64,000 nt of DNA, taken from contig NZ_CP058348.1 in the NCBI RefSeq assembly GCF_013752535.1, forward strand, positions 1,178,001 through 1,242,000, in the 5' to 3' direction. A model generated the notes under the pieces. The model ran no database searches. It had not been told where the DNA came from and saw only the letters and a program-made list of their open reading frames with translations. Of the stretch, positions 8,668-16,870 are shown one piece after another. The stretch comes from Bdellovibrio sp. KM01. Lineage in GTDB: Bacteria; Bdellovibrionota; Bdellovibrionia; Bdellovibrionales; Bdellovibrionaceae. The first letter of the stretch is position 1, and every line of letters starts with the position of its first letter. The position numbers and the translations under genes are program-made.

Positions 8668-9618
8668 TTAATCAAACAAGCTGCTGACGGAATCATTGCC
8701 GTGGATACGCTTGATTGCTTCAGCCAAAACTGGAGCTACGGATACCACTTCGATTTTCCCGCAGTTTTTCGCTGCTTCCGATAACGGAATCGTGTCGGTC
8801 ACCCACACTTTTTCGATGGGGCTATCCTTCAGACGGGCGATGGCAGGGCCTGATAAAACAGGGTGCGTTGCAACAGCGAACACACGTTTTGCCCCATTCT
8901 TGTAGAGACTGTCAACTGCTTGTGTAAGTGTTCCAGCCGTATCGATCATATCGTCCACGATCACGGCAGTTTTTCCAGTCACATCACCGATCAAGTGAAG
9001 CGCTTTTGCCTCATTAGGGCCGGAACGGCGTTTATCGATGATGGCCATGGAGGATTCGATGCGTTTTGCGAAGGCGCGGGTTCTTTCCACTCCCCCAGCA
9101 TCGGGACTCACTGCAACAAAGTCAGAGCCAATACCGTGGGATTCGCGCCAGGCACGAGCCAGGGTAGGGATGGCGAACAAATGGTCCACGGGAACGTTAA
9201 AAAAACCTTGGATTTGAGCCGCATGCAAATCCACGGAAACCACGCGGTCCGCGCCTGCCGTGGTGATCAAATCTGCCATTAATTTCGCAGAGATAGGGGC
9301 GCGTGGAGCGACCTTTCTGTCTTGGCGGGCGTACCCGAAGTACGGGATCACAGCCGTAATGGAAGCTGCCGAAGCTCTGCGAAGAGCATCAAGCATCACG
9401 AAAAGCTCCATATAGCTTTGGTTCACAGGTGGGCATGTACTTTGGATTACAAAGACATCCTGACCACGAACACTTTCATGAATTTCTACTTGGATTTCGC
9501 CGTCGGCGAAAGTGCTGACCTCGGAGTAACCGAGTTCGATACCGGCAGCCGCAGCCACCTTCTTAGCCAGCTCAGGGTTAGAATTAGCGGTAAATAGTTT
9601 AAGGCCCTTCATCATCAC
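8668..9618 (-). CDS. prs: Ribose-phosphate pyrophosphokinase
   Basis: This is a 314-316 residue PRPP synthetase that transfers pyrophosphate from ATP to ribose 5-phosphate, feeding nucleotide, His and Trp synthesis. Motifs seen: FADGEIQVEI, YFGYARQDRK, VVSVDLHAAQIQGFF (metal-binding DLHAxQ), SPDAGGVERTRAFA, and the PRPP loop IVDDMIDTAGTL. The start is ambiguous within GTG-ATG-ATG (9618, 9615, 9612). GTG 9618 has the best spacing from GGAG, while ATG 9615 or 9612 is the more usual codon. It heads the minus-strand block that ends with ychF. Confidence 0.97.
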   Translation of the reverse strand: MMMKGLKLFTANSNPELAKKVAAAAGIELGYSEVSTFADGEIQVEIHESVRGQDVFVIQSTCPPVNQSYMELFVMLDALRRASAASITAVIPYFGYARQDRKVAPRAPISAKLMADLITTAGADRVVSVDLHAAQIQGFFNVPVDHLFAIPTLARAWRESHGIGSDFVAVSPDAGGVERTRAFAKRIESSMAIIDKRRSGPNEAKALHLIGDVTGKTAVIVDDMIDTAGTLTQAVDSLYKNGAKRVFAVATHPVLSGPAIARLKDSPIEKVWVTDTIPLSEAAKNCGKIEVVSVAPVLAEAIKRIHGNDSVSSLFD

Positions 9619-9958
9619 TCAAGTCTCCAGAGTTGACCCGACATTGTCGGAATAGGGTTTATGTTTGGAGGACACTAACAAACCGTTATTACAGAGTAAA
9701 GTTAGGAACGTTTTTTATTCTAAAAAGCGGAAGAAATAAGCAGTTTTAGGCGGTTTTGGCCGCGCTGGGTAAAGAAGGATTCGTACTTGTGGATGGCTCA
9801 CATTCTTTGTCGGGGAGACGGAATCACTAGCCCAATCTCCGAGGGCCTTAGTCTACATTTTTGTGGGAACGCAAAACTTTCTCTGAAAAATGTTAAGAAG
9901 CGGTAAAAATAAGAAGTAACAGCATAAGAAATCTTGAATCGTGTAAAGGAACTTTGAA
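9619..9958. other. 340-base divergent intergenic region
   Basis: Lies between prs (minus) and the lipoprotein gene at 9959 (plus), so it should hold both promoters. A 13-base palindrome CCGACATTGTCGG sits at 9638-9650, in the prs 5' leader. No tRNA, convincing ORF or terminator is seen. Confidence 0.5.
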
Positions 9959-11257
9959 ATGAAGAGTTTGATAGTAAGTCTTGTCTACGTCTCTCTGACA
10001 AGTTTTCTGATTTCTTGTTCCTCGGGAGGAGACTCGAGCAGCGATGCTGTCGCCGCTCCGCCAGATGAATCGTCTCAGTCACCGGCTCCAGCACCGTCGC
10101 CGTCGCCCACACCAACGGTAACGCCATCTCCGACTGTGACACCTTCTCCAACTGTTTCCCCAGAACCTACTGCGAGTCCCGTACCAACAGTTGCGCCGAC
10201 AGCGACGCCGTCTCCTTCGCCGGAGCCGACTGTTTCGCCTGCACCGACTGCTTCACCAGCTCCGACTGTAACACCTTCTCCAACGGCAAGTCCATCACCG
10301 GAGCCGACGGTTACTCCGTCACCAACAGTAACACCTTCTCCAACTGTTTCTCCAAGTCCTTCTCCAAGTCCTTCTCCAGAGCCAACGGTCACGCCATCAC
10401 CGACGGCGAGCCCTTCACCATCTCCGTCACCAAGTCCGTCGCCCTCGCCATCACCAACACCAGTGATGAAATGCCCGACGAATTTTGAATTGGTGAGTGC
10501 GAATGCTTCACTTGGAACTTCGGCATTTTGTATCGCAAAATTTGAAATGAAACAAAGCTCCGGCTCGGCGGTATCGACGCCGACTGGTAAGCCGTGGATT
10601 GCGACGAAGGCAACGGCAGCAGCTGCGTGTACGGCACTTGGTATCACGTATCGTTTGCCGACGAATGCCGAGTGGAATGCGACAGCTTTGGAAATTTATA
10701 ATCGCGGAGAAAACTGGTCGGGTGGAGCAAAACTTTCAGGAAATCTTTATACCGGTTATTACTCCGGTTGGAGCGAACCGATTGCCGTCAGCAACACCGC
10801 AAACCCATACGATGGGACGGGAAAAAGCAAAGACGAAGAACGCCGGACTTTTGTTCTTGCAAGTGGGGCCGTGATTTGGGACTTCGGAGGTAATGCCTGG
10901 GAGTGGGTCAGCGACACGATTTATGGAAACTCCTACTCTCCAGATTTATCGTCACCGTATGGCCGTAATTATCATAACAATAACTGGGACGTGAAGCCTG
11001 GCTCGAAAGCGCTGTTGGATTTCACGGGCATGACCGATACCCCTAAAAAGGACGTCTTTATGGGGAATTTATTCGGCGGCAGCTCGGGCAAGGTTATTCG
11101 CGGTGGAGCAAACTGTGTGAACAATCGAGGCACCGTTGGAATCTTCACAGCGAACATCGGTGATATCACGGCAAATGAAGTGCAGGCTCCCGCATCGTGG
11201 GGAATCAGCATTCAGAACGTGGGTTTCCGTTGTGTCGCCACTCCAGGACAGTATTAA
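9959..11257 (+). CDS. Lipoprotein with Pro/Thr/Ser repeat stalk and FGE/SUMF1-like domain
   Basis: The 432-residue protein has a lipoprotein signal ([14 protein letters not shown], lipidated Cys). A long Pro-Thr-Ser-Val repeat stalk (about residues 40-168) follows, then a C-terminal globular domain. That domain shows sulfatase-modifying-factor/C-type-lectin-like marks: [32 protein letters not shown] and a final VGFRCVATP. The RGG segment has a single Cys (RGGANC), so the canonical formylglycine-generating copper-thiolate pair is not evident; a binding or structural role is more likely than sulfatase activation. AAGGA lies before the ATG. The stalk would hold the domain away from the membrane. 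Confidence 0.8.
   Translation: MKSLIVSLVYVSLTSFLISCSSGGDSSSDAVAAPPDESSQSPAPAPSPSPTPTVTPSPTVTPSPTVSPEPTASPVPTVAPTATPSPSPEPTVSPAPTASPAPTVTPSPTASPSPEPTVTPSPTVTPSPTVSPSPSPSPSPEPTVTPSPTASPSPSPSPSPSPSPSPTPVMKCPTNFELVSANASLGTSAFCIAKFEMKQSSGSAVSTPTGKPWIATKATAAAACTALGITYRLPTNAEWNATALEIYNRGENWSGGAKLSGNLYTGYYSGWSEPIAVSNTANPYDGTGKSKDEERRTFVLASGAVIWDFGGNAWEWVSDTIYGNSYSPDLSSPYGRNYHNNNWDVKPGSKALLDFTGMTDTPKKDVFMGNLFGGSSGKVIRGGANCVNNRGTVGIFTANIGDITANEVQAPASWGISIQNVGFRCVATPGQY
10081..10467 (+). repeat. Degenerate tandem Pro-Thr-Ser codon repeats
   Basis: Repeated units of the type CCG/A-ACn-GTn-ACn-CCn-TCn encode [10 protein letters not shown]-like periods. The tract is in frame within the lipoprotein gene. 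Such tracts can change length by slippage. It also creates a spurious long antisense ORF. Confidence 0.85.
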
Positions 11258-11332
11258 TTTTTTAGTTAATTGCACGTGCCGGATTCAGCGCGTTTCAGTT
11301 TGAGCGTATCGAAAATTTTTAGCGCGTTTAGC

Positions 11333-11365
11333 AAAAAAGCCGATCTTGCGATCGGCTTTTTTTTT
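11333..11365. terminator. Bidirectional intrinsic terminator
   Basis: GCCGATC/GATCGGC stem, TTGC loop, six As before and nine Ts after. Shared by the genes ending at 11257 and 11367. Confidence 0.9.
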
Positions 11366-11366
11366 A

Positions 11367-11969
11367 TCAGATATTTCCAGTTTCTTTAAGTTTCGCCAGG
11401 AATTGTTTTGTCGCTTGAGCGCGGTGAGAGTGCTGGGCTTTAAATCCGCTCGCAAGTTCCGCCAAAGTTTGCGTTTGTCCCTCTGGAATGAACACAGGAT
11501 CGTAACCAAAACCGTGCAGACCTGCAGGCTTGCTGGCTATCGTGCCTTTCATTTCCCCGGTGAAAACCCATTCTTCACCTGTTGGCGTGTACACGACTGT
11601 CGTGCAAACGAACTTCGCATTCTTATTTGCCATCGGTTTCAGAGTGATCATTTTCAAAAGCTTCGAAACGTTTTCGCTATCGGAAGCTTTAGGACCCGCA
11701 TAGCGAGCAGAGTGAATTCCTGGAAGATTGTTAAGTCCTTCCACTTCAAGCCCGGCGTCTTCACCTAAAACCCAAACATTGTTTTTAACGGCGCGCAAAG
11801 TTTTCGCTTTGATACGAGCGTTGTCCAAAAATGTTTTGCCGTCCTCTGGTCGGGGAGTGAAGGACGAGATCTCACCTTGATGATGAAGATTCAAGTCCGC
11901 CACTTCATTTAAAAGAATACGGTATTCAGTAAGTTTGCCTTTATTGCCAGTTGCAATCCAAAGTTCCAT
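11367..11969 (-). CDS. rdgB: Non-canonical purine NTP pyrophosphatase, RdgB/HAM1 family
   Basis: The 200-residue protein hydrolyses dITP, XTP and ITP to monophosphates, keeping them out of nucleic acids. It shows ELWIATGNKGKLTEY at the N-terminus (the family TxNxxK motif), GEDAGLEVEGLNNLPGIHSA, and HGFGYDPVFIP near the end. I choose ATG 11969 with GGAG seven bases upstream; an upstream TTG at 11975 is open but less likely. It follows rph by 16 bases, and the rph-rdgB pair is frequently co-transcribed in proteobacteria. Confidence 0.96.
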   Translation of the reverse strand: MELWIATGNKGKLTEYRILLNEVADLNLHHQGEISSFTPRPEDGKTFLDNARIKAKTLRAVKNNVWVLGEDAGLEVEGLNNLPGIHSARYAGPKASDSENVSKLLKMITLKPMANKNAKFVCTTVVYTPTGEEWVFTGEMKGTIASKPAGLHGFGYDPVFIPEGQTQTLAELASGFKAQHSHRAQATKQFLAKLKETGNI

Positions 11970-11985
11970 GTACAAACTCCTTTAT

Positions 11986-12717
11986 TTAAACGCCAGCCAA
12001 ACGATAAGCTTCGCCAACGATCGCTGCCTGGTGAATGAATAATTCACGGCAACCTTTTTCAGCCACATCCATCATCTTGTTCAATTGTTGACGAGTGAAT
12101 GGCATGTGTTCCGCTGTTCCTTGGACTTCAATGAAAGTTCCTTTGTCCGTCATAACAAAATTCATATCCGTGCCGATCGCGCTGTCTTCGTCGTAATTTA
12201 AATCTAATAAAATATTATCATTGTGAAGACCCACGCTGATCGCGGAAACGTAATTGATCAATGGCATGGACTTAATTTCGCTTACCGCTGCAAGCTTTTT
12301 AAGAGCCAACGCCAAAGCAACATAACCGCCCGTTACCGAAGCCGTGCGTGTACCGCCATCAGCATTCAAAACGTCACAGTCGATGATGATTTGTTTTTCA
12401 CCCAATTGTTTCAAATCAACCGCAGCGCGAAGGCTACGCCCGATCAGACGAGAGATTTCTTGAGTGCGACCCGAGTTCAAAGATTTTTCGCGTTTATTAC
12501 GAGTATGAGTGGCACGAGGAAGCATGCCGTACTCTGCCGTCACCCAGCCCGCGCCAGTGCCTGCGAGCCATTGCGGAGCTTTCGCTTCATAGCTTGCGGT
12601 GCAAAGAACTTTTGTTTTACCAAATTCAACTAAAGCAGAGCCTTCAGCATATTCAGCAACATTTGGTGTGATTTTGATATTTCTAAGTTGGTCAAAAAGA
12701 CGGCCGTCGCTGCGCAT
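11986..12717 (-). CDS. rph: Ribonuclease PH
   Basis: The 243-residue protein is a phosphorolytic 3'-5' exoribonuclease that trims tRNA 3' ends. It starts MRSDGRLFDQLRNIKITPNV and carries CTASYEAKAPQWL, GWVTAEYGMLPRATHTRNKR, and DCDVLNADGGTRTASVTGGY. ATG 12717 is supported by AAGGAGT at ideal spacing and by the conserved MRxDGR start. The frame stays open upstream to 12834, but that stretch is the palindromic element and not protein. It is followed by rdgB. Confidence 0.97.
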   Translation of the reverse strand: MRSDGRLFDQLRNIKITPNVAEYAEGSALVEFGKTKVLCTASYEAKAPQWLAGTGAGWVTAEYGMLPRATHTRNKREKSLNSGRTQEISRLIGRSLRAAVDLKQLGEKQIIIDCDVLNADGGTRTASVTGGYVALALALKKLAAVSEIKSMPLINYVSAISVGLHNDNILLDLNYDEDSAIGTDMNFVMTDKGTFIEVQGTAEHMPFTRQQLNKMMDVAEKGCRELFIHQAAIVGEAYRLAGV

Positions 12718-12733
12718 AGGTACTCCTTGAAGC

Positions 12734-12854
12734 GGCTGATGAAAAACATCCATCTGCTGCGTTGTCGGGTGCGGTCCTCGCTCCGACGTACCGGGAGTAC
12801 GCCTGCGCTGCGGTTCGCTCCCTCCGCCTTGCATCTGAATGTTTTTGATCAGCC
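12734..12854. repeat. 121-bp nested palindromic element
   Basis: Outer arms 12734-12756 and 12832-12854 match at 19 of 23 positions as an inverted repeat (GGCTGAT..AAAAACAT). A perfect inner hairpin CGTAC-CGGGA-GTACG (12787-12801) lies exactly at the centre, and the GC-rich arms in between are partly self-complementary. It looks like a REP/MITE-type intergenic palindrome inserted between the amidase gene and rph. It ends just upstream of the rph ribosome-binding site. Confidence 0.65.
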
Positions 12855-12876
12855 TCTATAGAATGGTTAGAGGCCC

Positions 12877-13668
12877 CTAATTTAAGTTCTTGGCCGAGGA
12901 GTTGTCCATCTTTTCTTTATATGAGACGAGGGCGTTATAGATTTTTTCGGCGAGATCTTTTTGATAATCCTTCTGTTGGAGGCGTTTTGCCTCGCGCGGA
13001 TTCGAAATAAAGCCAATCTCAATTAAGACTGCAGGCATAGACGTCTTTGAGATCACATAAAAAGGCGCTTGTTTTATGGTGGCCCGCATGGCGTTTTCGT
13101 CGTTTTCCCAGATCGTCGTCAGAGCTTTCGTTAAGCGTAAGCTCGAGAACATACGATTTTGGCGACGCAGATCTTCAACAATCGCTGCAATGTCACCTTT
13201 TTTTGAAAGTTCATCACCACCAGAAATGGTGTGCAGGTCGCGGGCATTCATGATGGCCTGATTTTCCTGATTCGCTAAAAACAGACTGTCTTCATCGCTA
13301 GGCATGTTGTTTTGAAAGAAAAATTCCACACCCCGCGCCCGCTGATCTAAAGCTGCATTGGCATGAAGGCTCACATACAAATCGGCATTGGCTTTTTCAG
13401 CGGTTTTCACGCGCTCGGGCAGGGAGATGGCGCGATCTTTTTCGCGAGTCATGGTGACCGTAAAATTTGGATCTTTGCTTAATAGGGTTTGCAGTTTTTG
13501 AGCGACTGTTAAAACGAGTTCAGCTTCACGAATAGAATTGTAAACCGCTCCCTTATCGACACCTCCGTGACCGGGGTCAACGACGATATGAAATGAGGCG
13601 AGAGCAGGAGTTGCCCACATACTCAGCAGCAGAGCGCAGAAAGACTGTTTCGTTTTGAGAGAGATCAT
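12877..13668 (-). CDS. Secreted N-acetylmuramoyl-L-alanine amidase (Amidase_3)
   Basis: The 263-residue protein has a signal peptide (QSFCALLLSMWATPALA) and then an AmiC-type zinc amidase domain. The apparent zinc ligands are His in VVDPGHGGVDKGAV, Glu in NSIREAELVL and His in LYVSLHANAA. The catalytic Glu is in AVLIEIGFISNPRE. It removes stem peptides from MurNAc in the periplasm. No AMIN targeting domain is present. The start overlaps the stop of the small upstream ORF by four bases, indicating translational coupling. Confidence 0.94.
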   Translation of the reverse strand: MISLKTKQSFCALLLSMWATPALASFHIVVDPGHGGVDKGAVYNSIREAELVLTVAQKLQTLLSKDPNFTVTMTREKDRAISLPERVKTAEKANADLYVSLHANAALDQRARGVEFFFQNNMPSDEDSLFLANQENQAIMNARDLHTISGGDELSKKGDIAAIVEDLRRQNRMFSSLRLTKALTTIWENDENAMRATIKQAPFYVISKTSMPAVLIEIGFISNPREAKRLQQKDYQKDLAEKIYNALVSYKEKMDNSSAKNLN

Positions 13669-13853
13669 CTCCTATAAGTAGAAATTCTGGCGCTGGTTCT
13701 GTCGAGTCCAGTCAGCCCGAGAATTTTTTGATCCAGTAGGAAGGCTAGGAGTTGGGCCGACAAAGGGCGCTCTTCGTCTAAAACCTCGACACTGGTAGTG
13801 AATCGAGCGCTGTTTAATTGGATCTGAACATAATCTTTGGTTGGCACCTCCAT
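13665..13853 (-). CDS. Small protein of unknown function upstream of amidase
   Basis: A 62-residue ORF with residues such as VQIQLNSARFTTSVEVLDEE and RPLSAQLLAFLLDQKILGL. It ends in the four-base ATGA-type overlap with the amidase start, which is the main support for it being translated. No strong ribosome-binding site precedes ATG 13853, so the true start may be internal or the ORF may be only partly real. No signal peptide or known motif seen. Confidence 0.45.
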   Translation of the reverse strand: MEVPTKDYVQIQLNSARFTTSVEVLDEERPLSAQLLAFLLDQKILGLTGLDRTSARISTYRR

Positions 13854-13865
13854 TGCTCTAGTACT

Positions 13866-13923
13866 AAAGCAACCCCCCCTTGCGGCCAGGACCCTCCCCC
13901 CCCATCCTGGTCGCTTTTTTTTT
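13866..13923 (+). terminator. Orphan intrinsic terminator with C-run loop
   Basis: GCGGCCAGGA (13882-13891) pairs with TCCTGGTCGC (13905-13914), followed by nine Ts. C-runs flank the stem on the left and fill the loop, and AAAGC (13866) can extend pairing to GCTTT. No plus-strand gene precedes it: upstream DNA is the minus-strand small ORF. It lies 56 bases before the coiled-coil gene at 13979, so it may end a short RNA or act as an attenuator. Confidence 0.7.
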
Positions 13924-13978
13924 GCCCAAAATGCATATATCCTAAGTTCCTGTTAGATAACATCTATAGGAGACAGAC

Positions 13979-15217
13979 ATGCATTCTAAATCACTGGGGA
14001 TTCTTCTTGTTGCAGCACTGATCACATCGACGGCGACTACAAAAGCAATGGCACAAGCCGACAGCAAACAAATTGAAGCCGAAGAGGCGATTGCGGATTC
14101 TGAAGGCGCAAAGGCTGAAGCTGCTGAAGCGAAACGCCGTGCCGAAGAAGAACGTAAAGCCCGTGATAAGGCACGCTCTGAAGCGCAAAGTGCAATTGCT
14201 AAAGCCCGTAACGCGGAAGCAGAAGCTAAAAGAGATCAAGCCAATGCTGAGCGCGATGTTGCTAAGCTAAAAGCAGAAATTGCGGGTCACGACCGCGATC
14301 AGAAAAAAGCTGAAAAAGAACAAGCGGAAGCTATCGCCCGCAGCAAAGCCGCTCAGGAAAAAACTGAAAAGCAAAAAAAGGTTCTTGAAGAAGCTGTAGC
14401 CCATAAACAAGCTGAAGAAAAGAAAGCGTCTGAAATGAACTCTCAAGCAAAAGATCTTGAGAAACAGGCTGCTAACGCAACTGAAGCGGGTATGAAAGCG
14501 ACTAGAGAAGCTGATGCTGCTAAACTTGAATCCGCAAAAGCGACTCAAAACCTTGCTAAAACTAAATTGTTGGTAGAAAAAGCGGTTGCTGAAAGCAAAG
14601 CACGCGATGCTAAAGCGAAACAAGACATCGCTCGCGCTGAGGCTGAGAAATCAAAAGCTGAAGCAGAGATGGCTCGTTTGAAAGCTCAACAAGAGCAATC
14701 AAAAGCCATGGTCGAGAAAACTGAAGGCGAGTTGAAAGCAGCTACTGAAGAAGCTAAGAAATTGAGTTCTCAGGCTGAAGACGAACGCAAAAAGTTGAAC
14801 GACATCAAAAAAGACGAAGAAAAAGTTAAGCAAGCTGCGGCTAAAGCAAAACAAAATCTTGAAGATAACCGCATGAAGTACCGCGCAGAAGAAGCTAAAG
14901 CTTCCCAAGAGTTGGCTCGTGCAAGAAAGTCTATCGAAGATAACGAGGCGGCAGCGAAACAAGCTGACGCAGAACTTGCTAAATACAAAGCAAATGCTGA
15001 AAAAGCAAAAGCTGAACTAGAACAAATTTCTTCTCGTATGGAAGATGCAAAAAACAAAGCCGAAGACGCAAAGATCCGCGCTGAAACAGTAAAAGCGGAA
15101 TCTGAAGCAGCTGAAGCGCAAGTTGAAGCCGCTAAAATCAGAGCCAGCACAGCAGGTGTCGATTTAAATGCAGCTCCAGCAGCAGTGAAAAAAGAATCTA
15201 AGAAAAAGAAAAAGTAA
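13979..15217 (+). CDS. Secreted Ala/Glu/Lys-rich coiled-coil protein
   Basis: The 412-residue protein has a signal peptide (SLGILLVAALITSTATTKAMA) and then one continuous, highly charged helix from about residue 30 to 390 made of AExAKA-like heptads (EAKRRAEEERKARDKA, ARAEAEKSKAEAEMARLKAQ). The C-terminus is basic (KKESKKKKK). It resembles TolA domain II-like or apolipoprotein-like helices but has no TolA C-terminal domain. GGAG lies before the ATG and there is an intrinsic terminator after the stop. A periplasm-spanning structural role is possible but unproven. Confidence 0.8.
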   Translation: MHSKSLGILLVAALITSTATTKAMAQADSKQIEAEEAIADSEGAKAEAAEAKRRAEEERKARDKARSEAQSAIAKARNAEAEAKRDQANAERDVAKLKAEIAGHDRDQKKAEKEQAEAIARSKAAQEKTEKQKKVLEEAVAHKQAEEKKASEMNSQAKDLEKQAANATEAGMKATREADAAKLESAKATQNLAKTKLLVEKAVAESKARDAKAKQDIARAEAEKSKAEAEMARLKAQQEQSKAMVEKTEGELKAATEEAKKLSSQAEDERKKLNDIKKDEEKVKQAAAKAKQNLEDNRMKYRAEEAKASQELARARKSIEDNEAAAKQADAELAKYKANAEKAKAELEQISSRMEDAKNKAEDAKIRAETVKAESEAAEAQVEAAKIRASTAGVDLNAAPAAVKKESKKKKK

Positions 15218-15236
15218 TTAGATCGCAAGATTGAAA

Positions 15237-15268
15237 TAAAAAACCCCGGTGATGAGCCGGGGTTTTTT
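15237..15268 (+). terminator. Terminator of coiled-coil gene
   Basis: CCCCGG/CCGGGG stem with 7-base loop and six Ts. Confidence 0.9.
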
Positions 15269-15300
15269 GTTTTTAAGTACGCATTGTTTTCCGCGATCGC

Positions 15301-15323
15301 CTTTTCCGCGCTATCCGGAAAAG
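15301..15323. repeat. Hairpin-forming inverted repeat
   Basis: CTTTTCCG/CGGAAAAG with 7-base spacer, 26 bases beyond the stop of the minus-strand protease gene. It lacks a T-run, so it is at best a weak terminator for that gene. Confidence 0.4.
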
Positions 15324-15348
15324 CTGCGTTAATCAGATTGTGTGGGCT

Positions 15349-16596
15349 CTATTTTTTGTCTTTAACATCTTCACAGAAGGGCAGCGTATAAGACTGGCTG
15401 CCGTGCTTAAATGCCACCGGTTGGCCGGTTGTTAAGTGAGCTGGGGAGAAGACAAGGTTTGATTGTGTTTTCTTTGGAACAAGATCAGCGCGGGGTCGCC
15501 CGCTGTTATCCAGATGGATTTCTAAGCCCCATTCCAAGTATTCCAAATTATAGGTTACAAGACCGTGTTGGAGGCCTTGCTTCGCGCGCAGCTTGTCTTT
15601 TTTAAAGTTGATGCAAGAAGGTTTAAAGGTCACATCGCTAACACGGGTTTGAATGCCGTCGAATGCCTTGTTTTTTTGATCTACGTCCCACAACACCACG
15701 TACTTACTTTGCGCGTGTAGCTTATTCAGTTCCGCGTTCACATCGGCATTGAATGATTTCATCAAAGGATCTGTGAAGCGACTGATCAGGCTGGCCGTGG
15801 CGCCGCGAATGCTTTCGGAAACTATCGTCTTATTGCAATCAGGATGTGGAGAGCTTGCTGTCGCCAGGCCCGGAATATTTAAACAAGCAAAGTTAGATCC
15901 AAAGCTTACGTGATAAAAGGGTGCCTTTTTTAGATTCACGTCGGCTGCGGTTCCCATGGAGTTCAAAAGTCCTTTTACTTCCATGGAAGCCGTCATCAAA
16001 GGCGAGCCGGAATTACCCTTCATCGTTTCACACGGAACCATCGCGATGATGGGGCTTTTTACACCTGTAAAGAACGGATTCGCCAAAGAGTTTTGAATCG
16101 CAGGACAAGTGACTTTGCGTAAGATGCCGGTGCCTTTATCCGTTGGATCGATTTTAAACATCGTCACCATCTCGCCATCAGAAAAACCATTGGTGTTGAT
16201 CGGGGCATGCATGCGGGGAGCTTTTTTAGCTAATTTGAAAATCGCCCAGTCCGGCGTTAGTGGTGTATCTTTGAGCGGGGAAGAAATAAATTTGATCTGG
16301 TCACAATCTTCATGCTGTTCTTCGCGACTGCGGGAAGCGGGGAAGGTGACTACGATGCGGCCCTTACAAGAAGCATCGTTTTGGCGAATGTCTTCGGGGA
16401 TACAGTGCAGATTTGTCGCGATTGTGTCTTCGGCAACCAAAACTCCGGTGCAGACTGATTTTCCATCCTGGATAAGTCCCACCACGGGTTCGGGGCAGGC
16501 ATCCAAATTCTCGCAGGTCACCGGATACGGTGCTGGTTTAGCACTCGCTAGGCTCTGTATCAAAATGAGAATGGAAAAAATCACGAAGGTTTTCAC
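15349..16596 (-). CDS. Secreted trypsin-like serine protease
   Basis: About 415 residues from GTG 16596, with a signal peptide (VKTFVIFSILILIQSLASA). The catalytic triad is visible in order: His in IATNLHCIPE, Asp in LTPDWAIFKL and Ser in MKGNSGSPLM (chymotrypsin-fold GNSGSP). Many cysteines (TCENLDACP, SVCTGV, ASCKGR) suggest an exported, disulphide-bonded enzyme. The C-terminal 150 residues have no motif I know. The frame is open to 16815, but the upstream extension is not signal-like. GTG 16620 is an alternative start; neither has a clear ribosome-binding site. Confidence 0.8.
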   Translation of the reverse strand: MKTFVIFSILILIQSLASAKPAPYPVTCENLDACPEPVVGLIQDGKSVCTGVLVAEDTIATNLHCIPEDIRQNDASCKGRIVVTFPASRSREEQHEDCDQIKFISSPLKDTPLTPDWAIFKLAKKAPRMHAPINTNGFSDGEMVTMFKIDPTDKGTGILRKVTCPAIQNSLANPFFTGVKSPIIAMVPCETMKGNSGSPLMTASMEVKGLLNSMGTAADVNLKKAPFYHVSFGSNFACLNIPGLATASSPHPDCNKTIVSESIRGATASLISRFTDPLMKSFNADVNAELNKLHAQSKYVVLWDVDQKNKAFDGIQTRVSDVTFKPSCINFKKDKLRAKQGLQHGLVTYNLEYLEWGLEIHLDNSGRPRADLVPKKTQSNLVFSPAHLTTGQPVAFKHGSQSYTLPFCEDVKDKK

Positions 16597-16626
16597 ACTG
16601 TGCTTATCGGAGAAAATCACAGTGTG
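16594..16626. repeat. Inverted repeat over protease start
   Basis: CACACTGTG (16594-16602) and CACAGTGTG (16618-16626) are perfect 9-base arms. On the minus strand RNA one arm contains the proposed GTG start codon. Confidence 0.5.
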
Positions 16627-16756
16627 CAAAAGCCAGTTGCCACAGTTTAAAAGAGCCCAAGAGCGGCTCTGTCGCTGCCCTAAAAAGTCTGACCTCCCAC
16701 ATTCCACCAGCGGCCTTTGCAACGCCTCTTTCGCTTTGTTTGGAGCTAACAAAATC

Positions 16757-16777
16757 AGTGAATCATCTTGATTCACT
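16757..16777. promoter_or_regulatory. Perfect palindrome upstream of clpP
   Basis: AGTGAATCA-TCT-TGATTCACT, 9-base arms and 3-base spacer, about 94 bases before the clpP ATG and on the far side of the protease promoter region. It could be a dimeric repressor operator for either divergent gene. Confidence 0.4.
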
Positions 16778-16870
16778 TTTCGCTCACGTGTCTCTGCGCA
16801 CACGGATTGCAACATAATCCTTCAGGCAAACGAAGTCTTCCTACTCACGTCCACTCAAAGGAGAGAAACC

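Noticed and set aside
10081-10467. Possible CRISPR-like array
   Set aside because: Repeat units are short, degenerate, in frame and without unique spacers of constant length.
10075-10647. Long antisense ORF (190 codons) on the minus strand
   Set aside because: It mirrors the Pro/Thr codon repeats of the plus-strand lipoprotein and encodes only Gly/Val/Asp repeats.
12718-12834. N-terminal extension of RNase PH in the open frame
   Set aside because: The stretch is the palindromic element; a strong ribosome-binding site and the conserved MRSDGR start are at 12717.
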